A DNA stretch of 64,000 nucleotides from CAIWHR01 sp963843595. Its GTDB lineage: Bacteria; Pseudomonadota; Gammaproteobacteria; Burkholderiales; Casimicrobiaceae. Shown piece by piece: positions 26,917 to 35,862 of this stretch. A program made the position numbers and the translations under genes. The stretch is taken from the NCBI GenBank assembly GCA_963843595.1, contig CAWJLG010000007.1:62001-126000 (forward strand). The letters run 5' to 3'. Numbering within the stretch: the first letter of the stretch is position 1; each line of letters starts with the position of its first letter. A model generated the notes under the pieces. That model saw only the letters and a list, made by a program, of their open reading frames with translations. It did no database searches and was not told the origin of the DNA.

Positions 26917-28014
26917 TCATTTCGCCGGCACGAACTTGTTAACCGAGTACAACGCCTTCTGCAGATCGGCGTTGCGGAAGAGTAGCGGCACTGTGTCGTT
27001 CGTCAGGTAATCCGGCAGCAGATCCACGTAGAACGGGCTGCCCGGCACTCCGCTGGTCCCACCCGGCCATACGGATTCGGCGTGCACGCCAGGCACGCCT
27101 GCCTCGGCCACAAAGCGATTGACCGGGCCATGGTCGAACATGAAACCGTCTGCGCTCTGCGAACGCGGATCGTGATTGGAGGCGTCCACGACGCCGAAGC
27201 CGCCGTCTGTCGGGAAGCCCGGTAGCAGATCGCCGAGCGGGTTGGCGAGCGCGCCAAAGGCGGGCGGCACGTTGAACGGGCCGCCGAGCGGGTGGGCGAA
27301 CACGATCCGGTGCAGCTTGCCCCATCGGTAGTCGTTCTGGTTCGTCGAGCCGGCGAACGCCACGGCAAATCCAGGACCCGCGAGGCGCGCAATCCCGTCC
27401 GCGAGACTTTTCAGGATCATGATGTCGCGCCGATCTTCGGCCGATGCAACAACGGGCACGTTGAAGAAATTGATGTTCGACGCCCCTATACCCGGCTCCG
27501 GACGTTCCAGCAGGCTCTTGAGCGCCGTCATCGAGAGCTGGCCGCCCGGCTTCGGCAGCGTGATTCCGGGTGGAAGCGGGACGCCCTCGAGCGTCGCGTC
27601 AATCGTGTTGCGGATGAACTGCCCGCGCCAGACGCTATAGATCGTCGCCGCGATGCTCTCGGAGATCTCGTCGCTCGTCGGCGTAGCGAGGACACCGTAC
27701 ACATCCTTCGCATCGAATCCTTCGGGAATCCCGGTCGGCGCCGTGAGCTTCCACGCGGCGAACCGGGCGACCGCCTCCTGAACGGCAGGGAGATTGCCCA
27801 GCGATGCCAGCGTCGGGTCGGACACGGGCGCCTTCGATCGCGCGAGCGCCTGCTTGATCAGCGGCAGCGTCGCATAGGACTCTGCCCGCGTTGATGCGAA
27901 TGGCTGCCGATTGCGGTGGCGGTCGAAATCCGCGTCAGCGACGCGCGATCTCGCGCTTCGCATCATTCCGTACGTCGGATCGTGTGGCGTCCTTTGAATC
28001 AGCTGCGGTCCCAC
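26917..28014 (-). pseudogene. Penicillin acylase family C-terminal fragment (truncated gene)
   Basis: The frame encodes the C-terminal half of an S45 (Ntn-hydrolase) penicillin acylase-like protein: FAAWKLTAPTGIPEGFDA, TIYSVWRGQFIRNTIDATL, STNQNDYRWGKLHRIVFAHP, GGFGVVDASNHDPRS and GSPFYVDLLPDYLTNDTVPL. The signal peptide, the A chain and the autocatalytic Ser that begins the B chain are all absent. Upstream DNA is occupied by the intact capA gene on the same strand, whose last 16 bases overlap this frame. It therefore looks like the remnant of a larger gene cut by a deletion or recombination, not a sequencing frameshift. Confidence 0.75.
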
Positions 28015-29237
28015 AGCAGGAGCAGGGTGTCCGCTTCAGGCTCCACGCGAGTACCCAGCGCACGCCCCTCGCGGGTGAGTGTCTGCTCCAGCCAGCGCGC
28101 GTCTGCGGCGGTCGCGCGATTGAGGCGGAGATGCCGGATCTGCATTGGCGTGAGCGCCAGCCGGACGAGCCGCCCCGTCGACGCGTCCAAACTGGCGAAG
28201 TATGCCGCGGTCACATCGGAACGAAACGTCTCGTAACCGCTGATCCCTTCGTAGTCGTTCAGGAAGTCGCCACAGCCGTACAGGATCAGGTGGTCGCGGT
28301 AGACCTCGATTCCCACGGGATGATGCGATGAATGACCGACGACGACGTCGATGCCCGCGCGGTCGATCAGCCCGTGCGCGAACTGCCGCTGCCCCGGCTC
28401 CACGTCGTAGCCCCAATTGGCGCCCCAATGGATGGAAGCCACGACGAGATCGCCGGCACGCTTGATGGCTCCCACGCGACGAGCGATGGCGGCGAGGTTC
28501 GGTTCGGAAAGCGCATCCAGAAGATTGACACCTGCGCGATCACGGGTTGCGGCCCAGTTCCGCGGCACGCCGGCGCTCGTCGTGGCGAAGGCCAGGACGA
28601 GCACGCGGGACCCGTTGGCTACGTCGACGATCGCCGGGGCTGCCGCCTCGGCGTCGTCGTTCCCGGCACCTGCGGTGCGTATGCCGGCGCCACGCAGCGT
28701 GGTCAACGTTTCCGCGAGCCCGCGGAAGCCCCAGTCCAGCACGTGGTTGTTGGCGAGCGTGCAGCAGTCGACGCGCGCGGCGGCGAGGCACGGCACGTTC
28801 GCCGGGTGCATCCGGTAGTGGATCTCCTTTCCCGGCCATGCGTCGTCGGAAGTCGTCACCGCGGTTTCCAGGTTGACGATCCGCGCGTCGGGCGCTTCAC
28901 GCTCGATGATGGCTAGCGCGTCGCCCCAGACGTAACCGAAGTCGGCCGGACGCGCGAGCGGACCCGTTCTGGCCTCGGCGAGTGATACGTACCGCTGCGC
29001 CGAGCGCACGTACGGTTCGTAGAGGCGCGGGTCGCTCGGGTTCGGCAGGATCTGGTCGATGCCGCGGCCGGTCATGACATCGCCGCAGAGAAACAGCTTC
29101 ACCTGGCGCGTCGGCACGCGGGTCCTCGCAGCCGCGGGATCGGCGCTGCGCTCCGGGGTGTCAGCCGGCAGACCGGGGGTCGTGCAGCCGGCCGGCACGG
29201 CGCCGAGCGCACATTCGACGAACCCGCGACGGTTCAT
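27999..29237 (-). CDS. CapA family metallophosphatase-like protein
   Basis: 412-residue protein of the CapA/PgsA fold, related to calcineurin-type phosphoesterases and first known from poly-gamma-glutamate capsule genes. Seen: KLFLCGDVMTGRGIDQIL, IVNLETAVT, TLANNHVLDWGFRGLAETL, SIHWGANWG and VVVGHSSHHPVGIEVY. The N-terminus has two Arg (MNRRGF) and a lipobox-like AVPAGC, suggesting export and lipid attachment. No capsule synthase genes are near, so the substrate is unknown. Confidence 0.9.
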   Translation of the reverse strand: MNRRGFVECALGAVPAGCTTPGLPADTPERSADPAAARTRVPTRQVKLFLCGDVMTGRGIDQILPNPSDPRLYEPYVRSAQRYVSLAEARTGPLARPADFGYVWGDALAIIEREAPDARIVNLETAVTTSDDAWPGKEIHYRMHPANVPCLAAARVDCCTLANNHVLDWGFRGLAETLTTLRGAGIRTAGAGNDDAEAAAPAIVDVANGSRVLVLAFATTSAGVPRNWAATRDRAGVNLLDALSEPNLAAIARRVGAIKRAGDLVVASIHWGANWGYDVEPGQRQFAHGLIDRAGIDVVVGHSSHHPVGIEVYRDHLILYGCGDFLNDYEGISGYETFRSDVTAAYFASLDASTGRLVRLALTPMQIRHLRLNRATAADARWLEQTLTREGRALGTRVEPEADTLLLLWDRS

Positions 29238-29265
29238 GGTTCACGCACGGCTCCGCGGTTTCCGG

Positions 29266-29742
29266 CTACGGCTTGCTCTTCTCGTAGGTGCCGACGAGTT
29301 CGGACATGCCGAGCACGTGTCCCACCATGGCCTTCTCCAGTGCAGTTCGTCGGGGACGCGCCAGATCCGGCAACACGACGTCGAGCGCGTAGAGCTTGTG
29401 GAAGTAGCGGTGCCGGCCGATCGGCGGGCAGGGACCGCCGTAGCCGGTGCGATTCCAGTCGTTCGTTCCCTCGCGCGTGCCGGCCGGCAATCGGGCGGGG
29501 TGGATCGCCTCGGCGAGGCCGCGCACGTCGGGCGGAATGTCGTACAGAATCCAGTGGACCCAGACCATCTTCGGCCGCGCCGGATCCGGCGCGTCGGGAT
29601 CGTCCACGACGAGTGCCAGACTCTTCGTTCCCGGCGGCACCGCGGTCCAGTCGAGCGGCGGCGAGATGTCGTCGCCCTCGCAGGTGTAACGGCGCGGGAT
29701 CTCGCCGTTGGCCGAAAATGCAGGCGAAGAAAGCGCGAACAC
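29266..29742 (-). CDS. YbhB/YbcL family PEBP-like protein
   Basis: Phosphatidylethanolamine-binding/Raf-kinase-inhibitor-like protein of 158 residues. The conserved segments are FSANGEIPRRYTCEGDDISP, LALVVDDPDAPDPA, VHWILYDIP and YGGPCPPIGRHRYFHKLYAL. The GTG at 29742 is selected because GGGAGG lies six bases before it and family members begin at FxLSSPAF. The role of bacterial YbhB proteins is not well known. Confidence 0.88.
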   Translation of the reverse strand: MFALSSPAFSANGEIPRRYTCEGDDISPPLDWTAVPPGTKSLALVVDDPDAPDPARPKMVWVHWILYDIPPDVRGLAEAIHPARLPAGTREGTNDWNRTGYGGPCPPIGRHRYFHKLYALDVVLPDLARPRRTALEKAMVGHVLGMSELVGTYEKSKP

Positions 29743-29931
29743 GGCAACCTCCCTCTTGGATCGCTTGCAACAACCACGCGCCATCGGATTGCCTTCCGCC
29801 ATGGCGGCGGCGGCGCAGGCATGCTGCCATTGTAGACTTGCGGGGAGCCGCCGCGTATTGAAAAGACCCGGCATACCGGCGAAACTGCCTTCCCGCCGGG
29901 CCCGACCCGCACGAACTCGAGGATCACGCCG

Positions 29932-30885
29932 ATGACCGCCAAGAAATTCGCGTCGCACGCCGACCTGGAAGAAAAGAAGATCAGCTTCGACAAGCTCTCC
30001 GACCATGCGTATGCGTACACCGCCGAAGGCGATCCGAACACCGGCATCGTGGTCGGCGACGATGCCGTGATGGTCATCGACACGCAGGCGACTCCCGTGA
30101 TGGCGCAGGACGTGATCCGTCGCATCCGCGAAGTGACTGACAAGCCGATCCGCTACGTGACGCTGTCGCACTACCACGCGGTCCGCGTCCTCGGCGCATC
30201 GGGCTACGCGCCGGAGCAGATCATCGCCAGCCGCGACACGTACGACCTGATCGTCGAGCGTGGCGAGCAGGACATGAAGAGCGAGATCGAGCGCTTTCCG
30301 CGGCTCTTCCGCGCCGTCGAGTCGGTCCCGGGCCTGACCTGGCCGACGATCGTGTTCGAGAAGCGGATGACGCTCTGGATGGGCAAGCTGCAGGTCGAGA
30401 TCATGCAGCTCGGCCGCGGTCACACGAAGGGCGACACGGTCGTCTGGCTGCCGGCGGAGAGAATCCTGTTCTCCGGTGATCTCGTCGAGTACGACGCCAC
30501 GCCCTACACCGGTGACGCCTATCTCACCGACTGGCCGGCGACGCTCGATGCGATCGCGGCGCTGAAGCCGGAGAAGCTCGTGCCCGGACGCGGCGCGACG
30601 CTGACGACGCCGTCTGCGGTAGCCGCGGGCCTGGACGGAACGCGCGCCTTCGTCACCGAGATGTTCGGCGCCGTCGCCCGCGGCGCCCGCGCCGGCCGCG
30701 ACCTGCGCAGCGTCTACCGGGAAACCTACGCCGCGCTGAAGCCGAAGTTCGGACACTGGGTCATCTTCGACCACTGCCTTCCGTTCGACGTCAGCCGAGC
30801 CTACGACGAAGCCACGCAGTACCGGGACCCGCGGATCTGGACTGCGCAGCGCGACAAGGAGATGTGGGAGACTCTGGAAGGCTGA
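29932..30885 (+). CDS. Metallo-beta-lactamase-fold protein with degenerate metal site
   Basis: 317-residue protein of the metallo-beta-lactamase fold. The canonical HxHxDH motif is replaced by SHYHAVRV, so the Asp and third His are missing; the later GHTKGD and FSGDLVEYD elements are kept, while the final GHG is GRGA. A single-metal site or a non-hydrolytic role is possible. It stands just upstream of an aromatic flavin hydroxylase, a DUF2783 protein and homogentisate dioxygenase, probably in the same pathway. Family assignment is secure; function is unknown. Confidence 0.85.
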   Translation: MTAKKFASHADLEEKKISFDKLSDHAYAYTAEGDPNTGIVVGDDAVMVIDTQATPVMAQDVIRRIREVTDKPIRYVTLSHYHAVRVLGASGYAPEQIIASRDTYDLIVERGEQDMKSEIERFPRLFRAVESVPGLTWPTIVFEKRMTLWMGKLQVEIMQLGRGHTKGDTVVWLPAERILFSGDLVEYDATPYTGDAYLTDWPATLDAIAALKPEKLVPGRGATLTTPSAVAAGLDGTRAFVTEMFGAVARGARAGRDLRSVYRETYAALKPKFGHWVIFDHCLPFDVSRAYDEATQYRDPRIWTAQRDKEMWETLEG

Positions 30886-30982
30886 CCGGGCAGCGCGCCG
30901 AACGTTGATCTCCGACAAGTAGCGACCGCGCCATCCGCGCGAGAGTGGCGCCCTTGTCCGCTTTCCGTCTCGCAGATCGTCG

Positions 30983-32623
30983 ATGAAGACGTACACCAAC
31001 CCTGTCTACGCGTATCGCAAGTCGGCCGACGAATCGGGCGTGCCCGCGCACCGCCCGGTCGTCGTCGTGGGCGCCGGCCCGATCGGCCTCGCGGCAGCGA
31101 TCGACCTCGCGCAGCACGACGTGCCCGTCGTCGTGCTCGACGACGACAATACGGTCAGCGTCGGCTCGCGGGCGATCTGCTACGCGAAGCGGGCGCTCGA
31201 GATCCTCGACCGTCTGGGCTGCGGCGAGCGGATCGTGCAGAAGGGCGTGGGCTGGAACACGGGCCGCGTATTCTTCCGGGACGAGCCGGTCTACCAGTTC
31301 GACCTGCTGCCCGAATCCGGGCATCGGCGACCGGCGTTCGTCAACCTGCAGCAGTATTACCTCGAGGAGTACCTGGTCGACCGCGCGAACGAGCTGCACG
31401 GCATCGACATCCGCTGGCAGAACCGAGTGGTCAGCGTGGTGCCGCGTGCCGACGGCGTCGAATTGCGCGTCGCCACTCCCGAGGGCGAGTACCGGCTCGA
31501 GTGTGACTGGCTTATCGCCGCCGACGGCGCGCGCAGTCCCGTGCGCACGATGATGGGGCTCGAAAGCGAGGGTCAGATCTTCCGCGACCGCTTCCTCATC
31601 GCGGACATCCACATGACGTCGCGCTTTCCGTCGGAGCGCTGGTTCTGGTTCGATCCGCCGTTCCATCCGAATCAGTCGGTGCTGCTGCACCGGCAGGCCG
31701 ACGACGTCTGGCGCGTGGATTTCCAGCTCGGGTGGGACGCTGACCCGGAACAGGAAAGGAAACCGGAGCGGATCCTGCCGCGCCTGAAGGCGATGCTCGG
31801 CGCCGGCACGGAGTTCGAGATCGAATGGGCGAGCGTCTACACGTTCCAGTGCCGCCGGATGCAGCACTTCCGGCACGGGCGCGTGCTCTTCGCCGGCGAC
31901 GCCGCACACCTCGTCTCGCCGTTCGGCGCACGCGGGGCCAACAGCGGCTTCCAGGATGCCGACAACCTCGTCTGGAAGCTGGCGCTCGTGATGAGCGGCC
32001 TCGCGCCGGAACGGCTGCTCGACAGCTACGACGTCGAGCGGACGGCGGCCGCCGACGAGAACATCCTCAATTCGACGCGCGCCACCGATTTCATCACGCC
32101 GAAAAGCGCCGTGTCGCGGACGTTCCGCGATGCGGTGCTCGCGCTGGCGAAGCGGCATGCGTTCGCACGCCGGCTCGTCAACAGCGGCCGGCTGTCGGTG
32201 CCGCGGATCCACACCGAGTCGCCGCTCAACACACCGGATCCGGAGGGCGAGGCCTTCGCCGGCGCGATGGTCCCCGGGGCGCCGGCGGCGGACGCACCCG
32301 TCATCGGTCCGCGCGGCGAATGGTTTCTCGACTATCTGCACAACGGATTCACGCTGCTGACGTTCGACGCGGCCGCGACGCCCGAGGAGATCGCGGCGCT
32401 GGCGCACGACCAGATTCCATGCCGCGTCGTGCAGATCGGCGGCCGCAACGACGACGGTCACCTGGTGCTCGACGACGCGGCCGGGCTGCTCGCGCAGCGC
32501 TACGATGGCGGGCCCGGCACCTGCTACCTTTTCCGCCCCGACCAGATCGTCTGCGCGCGCTGGCGCCGCTTCGGCGCGGAGCTCGTGCGCGCGGCAATCC
32601 GGCGGGCGACGGCGCGCGGCTGA
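30983..32623 (+). CDS. FAD-dependent aromatic hydroxylase (MhaA/MhpA-like)
   Basis: 546-residue class A flavin monooxygenase. The FAD-binding GxGxxG is VVVVGAGPIGLAAAIDLA, the DG motif is WLIAADGARSPVR, and the second FAD motif is VLFAGDAAHLVSPFGARGAN. A C-terminal thioredoxin-like domain completes the long PHBH/MhpA form. With the next small gene it resembles the two-component 3-hydroxyphenylacetate 6-hydroxylase (MhaA plus small MhaB) of Pseudomonas putida U, whose product is homogentisate. This reading is supported by hmgA two genes later but is inference. Confidence 0.85.
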   Translation: MKTYTNPVYAYRKSADESGVPAHRPVVVVGAGPIGLAAAIDLAQHDVPVVVLDDDNTVSVGSRAICYAKRALEILDRLGCGERIVQKGVGWNTGRVFFRDEPVYQFDLLPESGHRRPAFVNLQQYYLEEYLVDRANELHGIDIRWQNRVVSVVPRADGVELRVATPEGEYRLECDWLIAADGARSPVRTMMGLESEGQIFRDRFLIADIHMTSRFPSERWFWFDPPFHPNQSVLLHRQADDVWRVDFQLGWDADPEQERKPERILPRLKAMLGAGTEFEIEWASVYTFQCRRMQHFRHGRVLFAGDAAHLVSPFGARGANSGFQDADNLVWKLALVMSGLAPERLLDSYDVERTAAADENILNSTRATDFITPKSAVSRTFRDAVLALAKRHAFARRLVNSGRLSVPRIHTESPLNTPDPEGEAFAGAMVPGAPAADAPVIGPRGEWFLDYLHNGFTLLTFDAAATPEEIAALAHDQIPCRVVQIGGRNDDGHLVLDDAAGLLAQRYDGGPGTCYLFRPDQIVCARWRRFGAELVRAAIRRATARG

Positions 32624-32640
32624 CGCGCATGGAGATGACG

Positions 32641-32847
32641 ATGGCGACGCTCCGCACCGAGCCGAATCTTTCGGCCCCCGACGACTTCTACGAAGAGCTG
32701 ATCGGGCTCCACCGCGATCTCGACGAGGCGCAGAGCGCGCTCGTCAATGCGAAGCTGATCCTGCTGCTCGCCAACCACATCGGCGATCCCGCCGTGCTGC
32801 GCGCCGCGTTCGCGGCGGCGCGCGAGGACGTGACGCCTCGTGCGTGA
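32641..32847 (+). CDS. DUF2783 small protein, possible hydroxylase coupling partner
   Basis: Small protein of 68 residues beginning MATLRTEPNLSAPDDFYEEL and containing LNLHRDLDEAQS-like helices (GLHRDLDEAQSALVNAKLIL). DUF2783 proteins are regularly found directly after flavin hydroxylases. Its position and size match MhaB-like coupling proteins. Three in-frame ATGs exist at 32629, 32635 and 32641; the last has GGAG at good spacing and gives the usual length. Confidence 0.75.
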   Translation: MATLRTEPNLSAPDDFYEELIGLHRDLDEAQSALVNAKLILLLANHIGDPAVLRAAFAAAREDVTPRA

Positions 32848-32904
32848 CGGCGCGGGCGCTCGCGCCGGAGCCGCACGCTCCACCATCTTGCCCAGGAGGA
32901 AACG

Positions 32905-34281
32905 ATGACCACTGCTGCGACCAAGGCGAAGGCCGCCTCCAGGGCGCCGGCCCGCTCGAGGGAGGAGCCGCCGCTGGCTTACCAGACCGGTTTCGGCAAC
33001 GAGTTCGCGACCGAGGCGCTGCCGGGCGCGCTGCCGGTCGGCCAGAACAGCCCGCAGAAGGCGCCCTACGGTCTGTACGCCGAGCAGCTGAGCGGCGCCG
33101 CGTTCACCGCGCCGCGCGGCGCCAACCGTCGGTCGTGGACCTACCGGATCCGGCCGGCGGCGGTTCACGAACCGTTTCGCCACATCGAAAACGGCCGCAT
33201 CGTCAGCGCATTCGGTGACGCGGCCACGCCGCCGAACCAGTTGCGCTGGAATCCGCTGCCGATCCCGAAGGCGCCGACGGACTTCGTCGCCGGGCTGGTG
33301 ACGATGGCGGGCAACGGCGATCCCGCGGCGATGAGCGGCTGTGCGATCCACCTCTACGCGGCCAACCGGTCGATGACCGATCGCTTCTTCTACGACGCCG
33401 ACGGCGAACTGCTGATCGTCCCGCAGCAGGGTCGGTTGCGCATCGCGACCGAGTTCGGCCGTCTCGACGTCTCGCCCTGCGAGATCGCGGTGATCCCGCG
33501 CGGCGTCCGCTTCCGGGTCGACCTGCCCGAAGGCGACGCGCGCGAGGGCGTGCGCGGCTACGTCTGCGAAAACTTCGGCGCCCCGTTCCGCCTTCCCGAT
33601 CTCGGCGTCATCGGCTCCAACGGCCTCGCCAATCCGCGCGACTTCCTGACGCCGCATGCGTGGTACGAGGACCGCGAGGGCCGGTTCGAGCTCGTCGCCA
33701 AGTTCATGGGCAATCTGTGGTCCGCCGAGATCGGCCATTCGCCGCTCGACGTCGTCGCCTGGCACGGCACCTGCGCGCCGTACAAGTACGACCTCACCCG
33801 CTTCAACACCCTCGGCTCGATCAGCTACGACCATCCGGATCCGTCGATCTTCCTCGTGCTGCAGTCGCAGAGCGACACGCCCGGCGTCGACGCGATCGAC
33901 TTCGTGATCTTTCCGCCGCGGATCCTTGCGATGGAACACACGTTCCGGCCGCCCTGGTTCCATCGCAACATCGCCAGCGAGTTCATGGGGCTGATCCACG
34001 GCGTCTACGACGCCAAGGCGGAAGGGTTCATGCCGGGTGGCGCGAGCCTGCACAACTGCATGACCGGACACGGGCCGGACGCCGACACGTTCGAGAAGGC
34101 ATCGAACATCGACACGTCGAAACCCACCTACATCCGCGACACGATGGCGTTCATGTTCGAGACCCGCGCCGTGATCCGTCCGACGCGTTTCGCGCTCGCG
34201 TCGGCGCAGCTTCAGCACGAGTACTACCGGTGCTGGCAGGGCCTGGAAAAGCGCTTCGACTCGTCGCGGCGGACGCCATGA
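32905..34281 (+). CDS. hmgA: Homogentisate 1,2-dioxygenase
   Basis: Fe(II) ring-cleavage dioxygenase that opens homogentisate to maleylacetoacetate. The 458-residue protein has LAYQTGFGNEFATEALPGALP, FGAPFRLPDLGVIGSNGLAN and the metal-binding segment EFMGLIHGVYDAKAEGF followed by GGASLHNCMTGHGPD. AGGAGG precedes the ATG. The usual partners maleylacetoacetate isomerase and fumarylacetoacetase are not in this window. Its stop overlaps the next gene (ATGA). Confidence 0.97.
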   Translation: MTTAATKAKAASRAPARSREEPPLAYQTGFGNEFATEALPGALPVGQNSPQKAPYGLYAEQLSGAAFTAPRGANRRSWTYRIRPAAVHEPFRHIENGRIVSAFGDAATPPNQLRWNPLPIPKAPTDFVAGLVTMAGNGDPAAMSGCAIHLYAANRSMTDRFFYDADGELLIVPQQGRLRIATEFGRLDVSPCEIAVIPRGVRFRVDLPEGDAREGVRGYVCENFGAPFRLPDLGVIGSNGLANPRDFLTPHAWYEDREGRFELVAKFMGNLWSAEIGHSPLDVVAWHGTCAPYKYDLTRFNTLGSISYDHPDPSIFLVLQSQSDTPGVDAIDFVIFPPRILAMEHTFRPPWFHRNIASEFMGLIHGVYDAKAEGFMPGGASLHNCMTGHGPDADTFEKASNIDTSKPTYIRDTMAFMFETRAVIRPTRFALASAQLQHEYYRCWQGLEKRFDSSRRTP

Positions 34282-35054
34282 GCTATGTGCACATCCTCGT
34301 CGAGACGCGCGACCGCGTCGGCCTCGTCCGTCTCAACCGTCCGCAGCGGATGAACGCGCTCAACGACGCGCTCGCGGCCGAACTCGGCCACGCGCTCGCG
34401 GCGTTCGACGCGGACGCCGGCATCGGCGCCATCGTCATCACCGGGAACGAGAAGGCGTTCGCCGCCGGCGCCGACATCGGTGCGATGGCGGAGTGGGACT
34501 ACCAGAAGGTCTACGCCGACGACTACATCACGAAGGACTGGGAGGCGGTGCGCAAGACGCGCAAGCCGGTCGTCGCGGCCGTCGCGGGCTATGCGCTGGG
34601 CGGCGGCTGCGAGCTCGCGATGATGTGCGACCTCATCGTCGCCGCCGACAACGCGAAGTTCGGTCAGCCCGAGATCACGATCGGAACGATGCCCGGGATG
34701 GGCGGCACCCAGCGGCTTCCGCGCGCGATCGGCAAGGCCAAGGCAATGGACTGGTGTCTGACGGGGCGGATGGTCGACGCCGCGGAGGCGGAGCGCGCCG
34801 GCCTTGTCGCGCGCGTCGTCCCGGCGGACAGGCTGGAAGAGGAAGCGCTCGCGGTCGCGGCGAAGATCGCGTCGTTCTCGCTGCCGGTCGTGCTGAAGAT
34901 CAAGGAAGCGGTGAATCGGGCGTACGAGTCGTCACTGGCGGAGGGGCTGCATTTCGAGCGGCGCGAGTTCCACGCGACGTTCGCGCTCGACGACCAGAAG
35001 GAAGGGATGCGCGCCTTCGTCGAGAAGCGCAAGCCGTTGTTCAAGCATCGCTAG
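34278..35054 (+). CDS. Enoyl-CoA hydratase/isomerase
   Basis: Crotonase-family hydratase of 258 residues. It has GLVRLNRPQRMNALNDALAAEL, the oxyanion segment GNEKAFAAGADIGAM, ALGGGCELAMMCDLIVAA and the catalytic Glu in FGQPEITIGTMPGMGGTQRL. This is the classical enoyl-CoA hydratase pattern with both catalytic Glu. It is coupled to hmgA by an ATGA overlap. It could act as the phenylacetate-pathway hydratase PaaF or in general beta-oxidation. Confidence 0.9.
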   Translation: MSYVHILVETRDRVGLVRLNRPQRMNALNDALAAELGHALAAFDADAGIGAIVITGNEKAFAAGADIGAMAEWDYQKVYADDYITKDWEAVRKTRKPVVAAVAGYALGGGCELAMMCDLIVAADNAKFGQPEITIGTMPGMGGTQRLPRAIGKAKAMDWCLTGRMVDAAEAERAGLVARVVPADRLEEEALAVAAKIASFSLPVVLKIKEAVNRAYESSLAEGLHFERREFHATFALDDQKEGMRAFVEKRKPLFKHR

Positions 35055-35055
35055 C

Positions 35056-35844
35056 ATGACGAACGCATCGCCGCCGCAGGACATCCTCGTCGAGCGCCCG
35101 ACCGAGGGCGTCCTCAAGATCACGCTCCACCGCCCCGAGGCGCGCAACGCGCTGCGCACGCAGACCCTGGGCGAGATCGCCGCGGCGCTGACGGCGGCGG
35201 CGGACGACGATGCGGTCCGTGCCGTGGTGATCACCGGCGGCCTCGCGTATTTCGCCGCCGGTGCCGACGTGCGCGAAATGGCGCCGCTGGGTCCCGAGCA
35301 GATCCTCCAGCACGAACGGCAGCGCCACTGGCATGCAATCGCGACGTTTCCGAAGCCGCTCGTCGCCGCCGTCAACGGTTACGCGCTCGGCGGCGGCTGC
35401 GAGCTCGCGCTGTGCGCCGACATCGTCTGCGCCGGCACCAATGCCCGGTTCGGCCAGCCGGAAATCAATCTGGGCATGATTCCCGGGGCGGGCGGCACCC
35501 AGCGGCTCGCACTCGCCGCCGGCAAGGCACTGACGATGCAGATGGTGCTGACCGGACAGCCGATCGACGCGACGACGGCGCTCGCGGCCGGCCTGGTCTG
35601 CGAGGTCGACGAGCCGGAGAGCGCGCTCGCACGCGCGGTCGAGCTCGCCTCGATCATCGCGTCCAGGCCGCCGCTCGCGGTCAGGGCCGCCAAGGCGGCC
35701 GTCCTCAGGGCCTGGGAGATGTCGCTGACGGAAGGACTGGCGGCCGAGAAGAAGGCGTTCGCGGATCTCGCCGCCACGCACGACCGCAATGAAGGTATCG
35801 CCGCATTCCTGGAAAAGCGTCCGCCGCGGTTCACGGGTCGCTGA
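35056..35844 (+). CDS. Enoyl-CoA hydratase, PaaF-like
   Basis: Second crotonase-family hydratase of 262 residues, beginning one base after the first. It shows KITLHRPEARNALRTQTLGE, GGLAYFAAGADVREMA, GYALGGGCELALCADIVCA and FGQPEINLGMIPGAGGTQRL. It ends in PPRFTGR like PaaG and PaaF. A paaF gene is missing from the main paa cluster, so one of these two hydratases probably fills the 2,3-dehydroadipyl-CoA hydratase step. Confidence 0.88.
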   Translation: MTNASPPQDILVERPTEGVLKITLHRPEARNALRTQTLGEIAAALTAAADDDAVRAVVITGGLAYFAAGADVREMAPLGPEQILQHERQRHWHAIATFPKPLVAAVNGYALGGGCELALCADIVCAGTNARFGQPEINLGMIPGAGGTQRLALAAGKALTMQMVLTGQPIDATTALAAGLVCEVDEPESALARAVELASIIASRPPLAVRAAKAAVLRAWEMSLTEGLAAEKKAFADLAATHDRNEGIAAFLEKRPPRFTGR

Positions 35845-35862
35845 ACCGAAGGAGACACGATC

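Noticed and set aside
29266..30999. Large minus-strand protein ending in the YbhB domain
   Set aside because: The part above 29742 is antisense to the metallo-beta-lactamase-fold gene and has shadow composition; the GTG at 29742 has a ribosome site.
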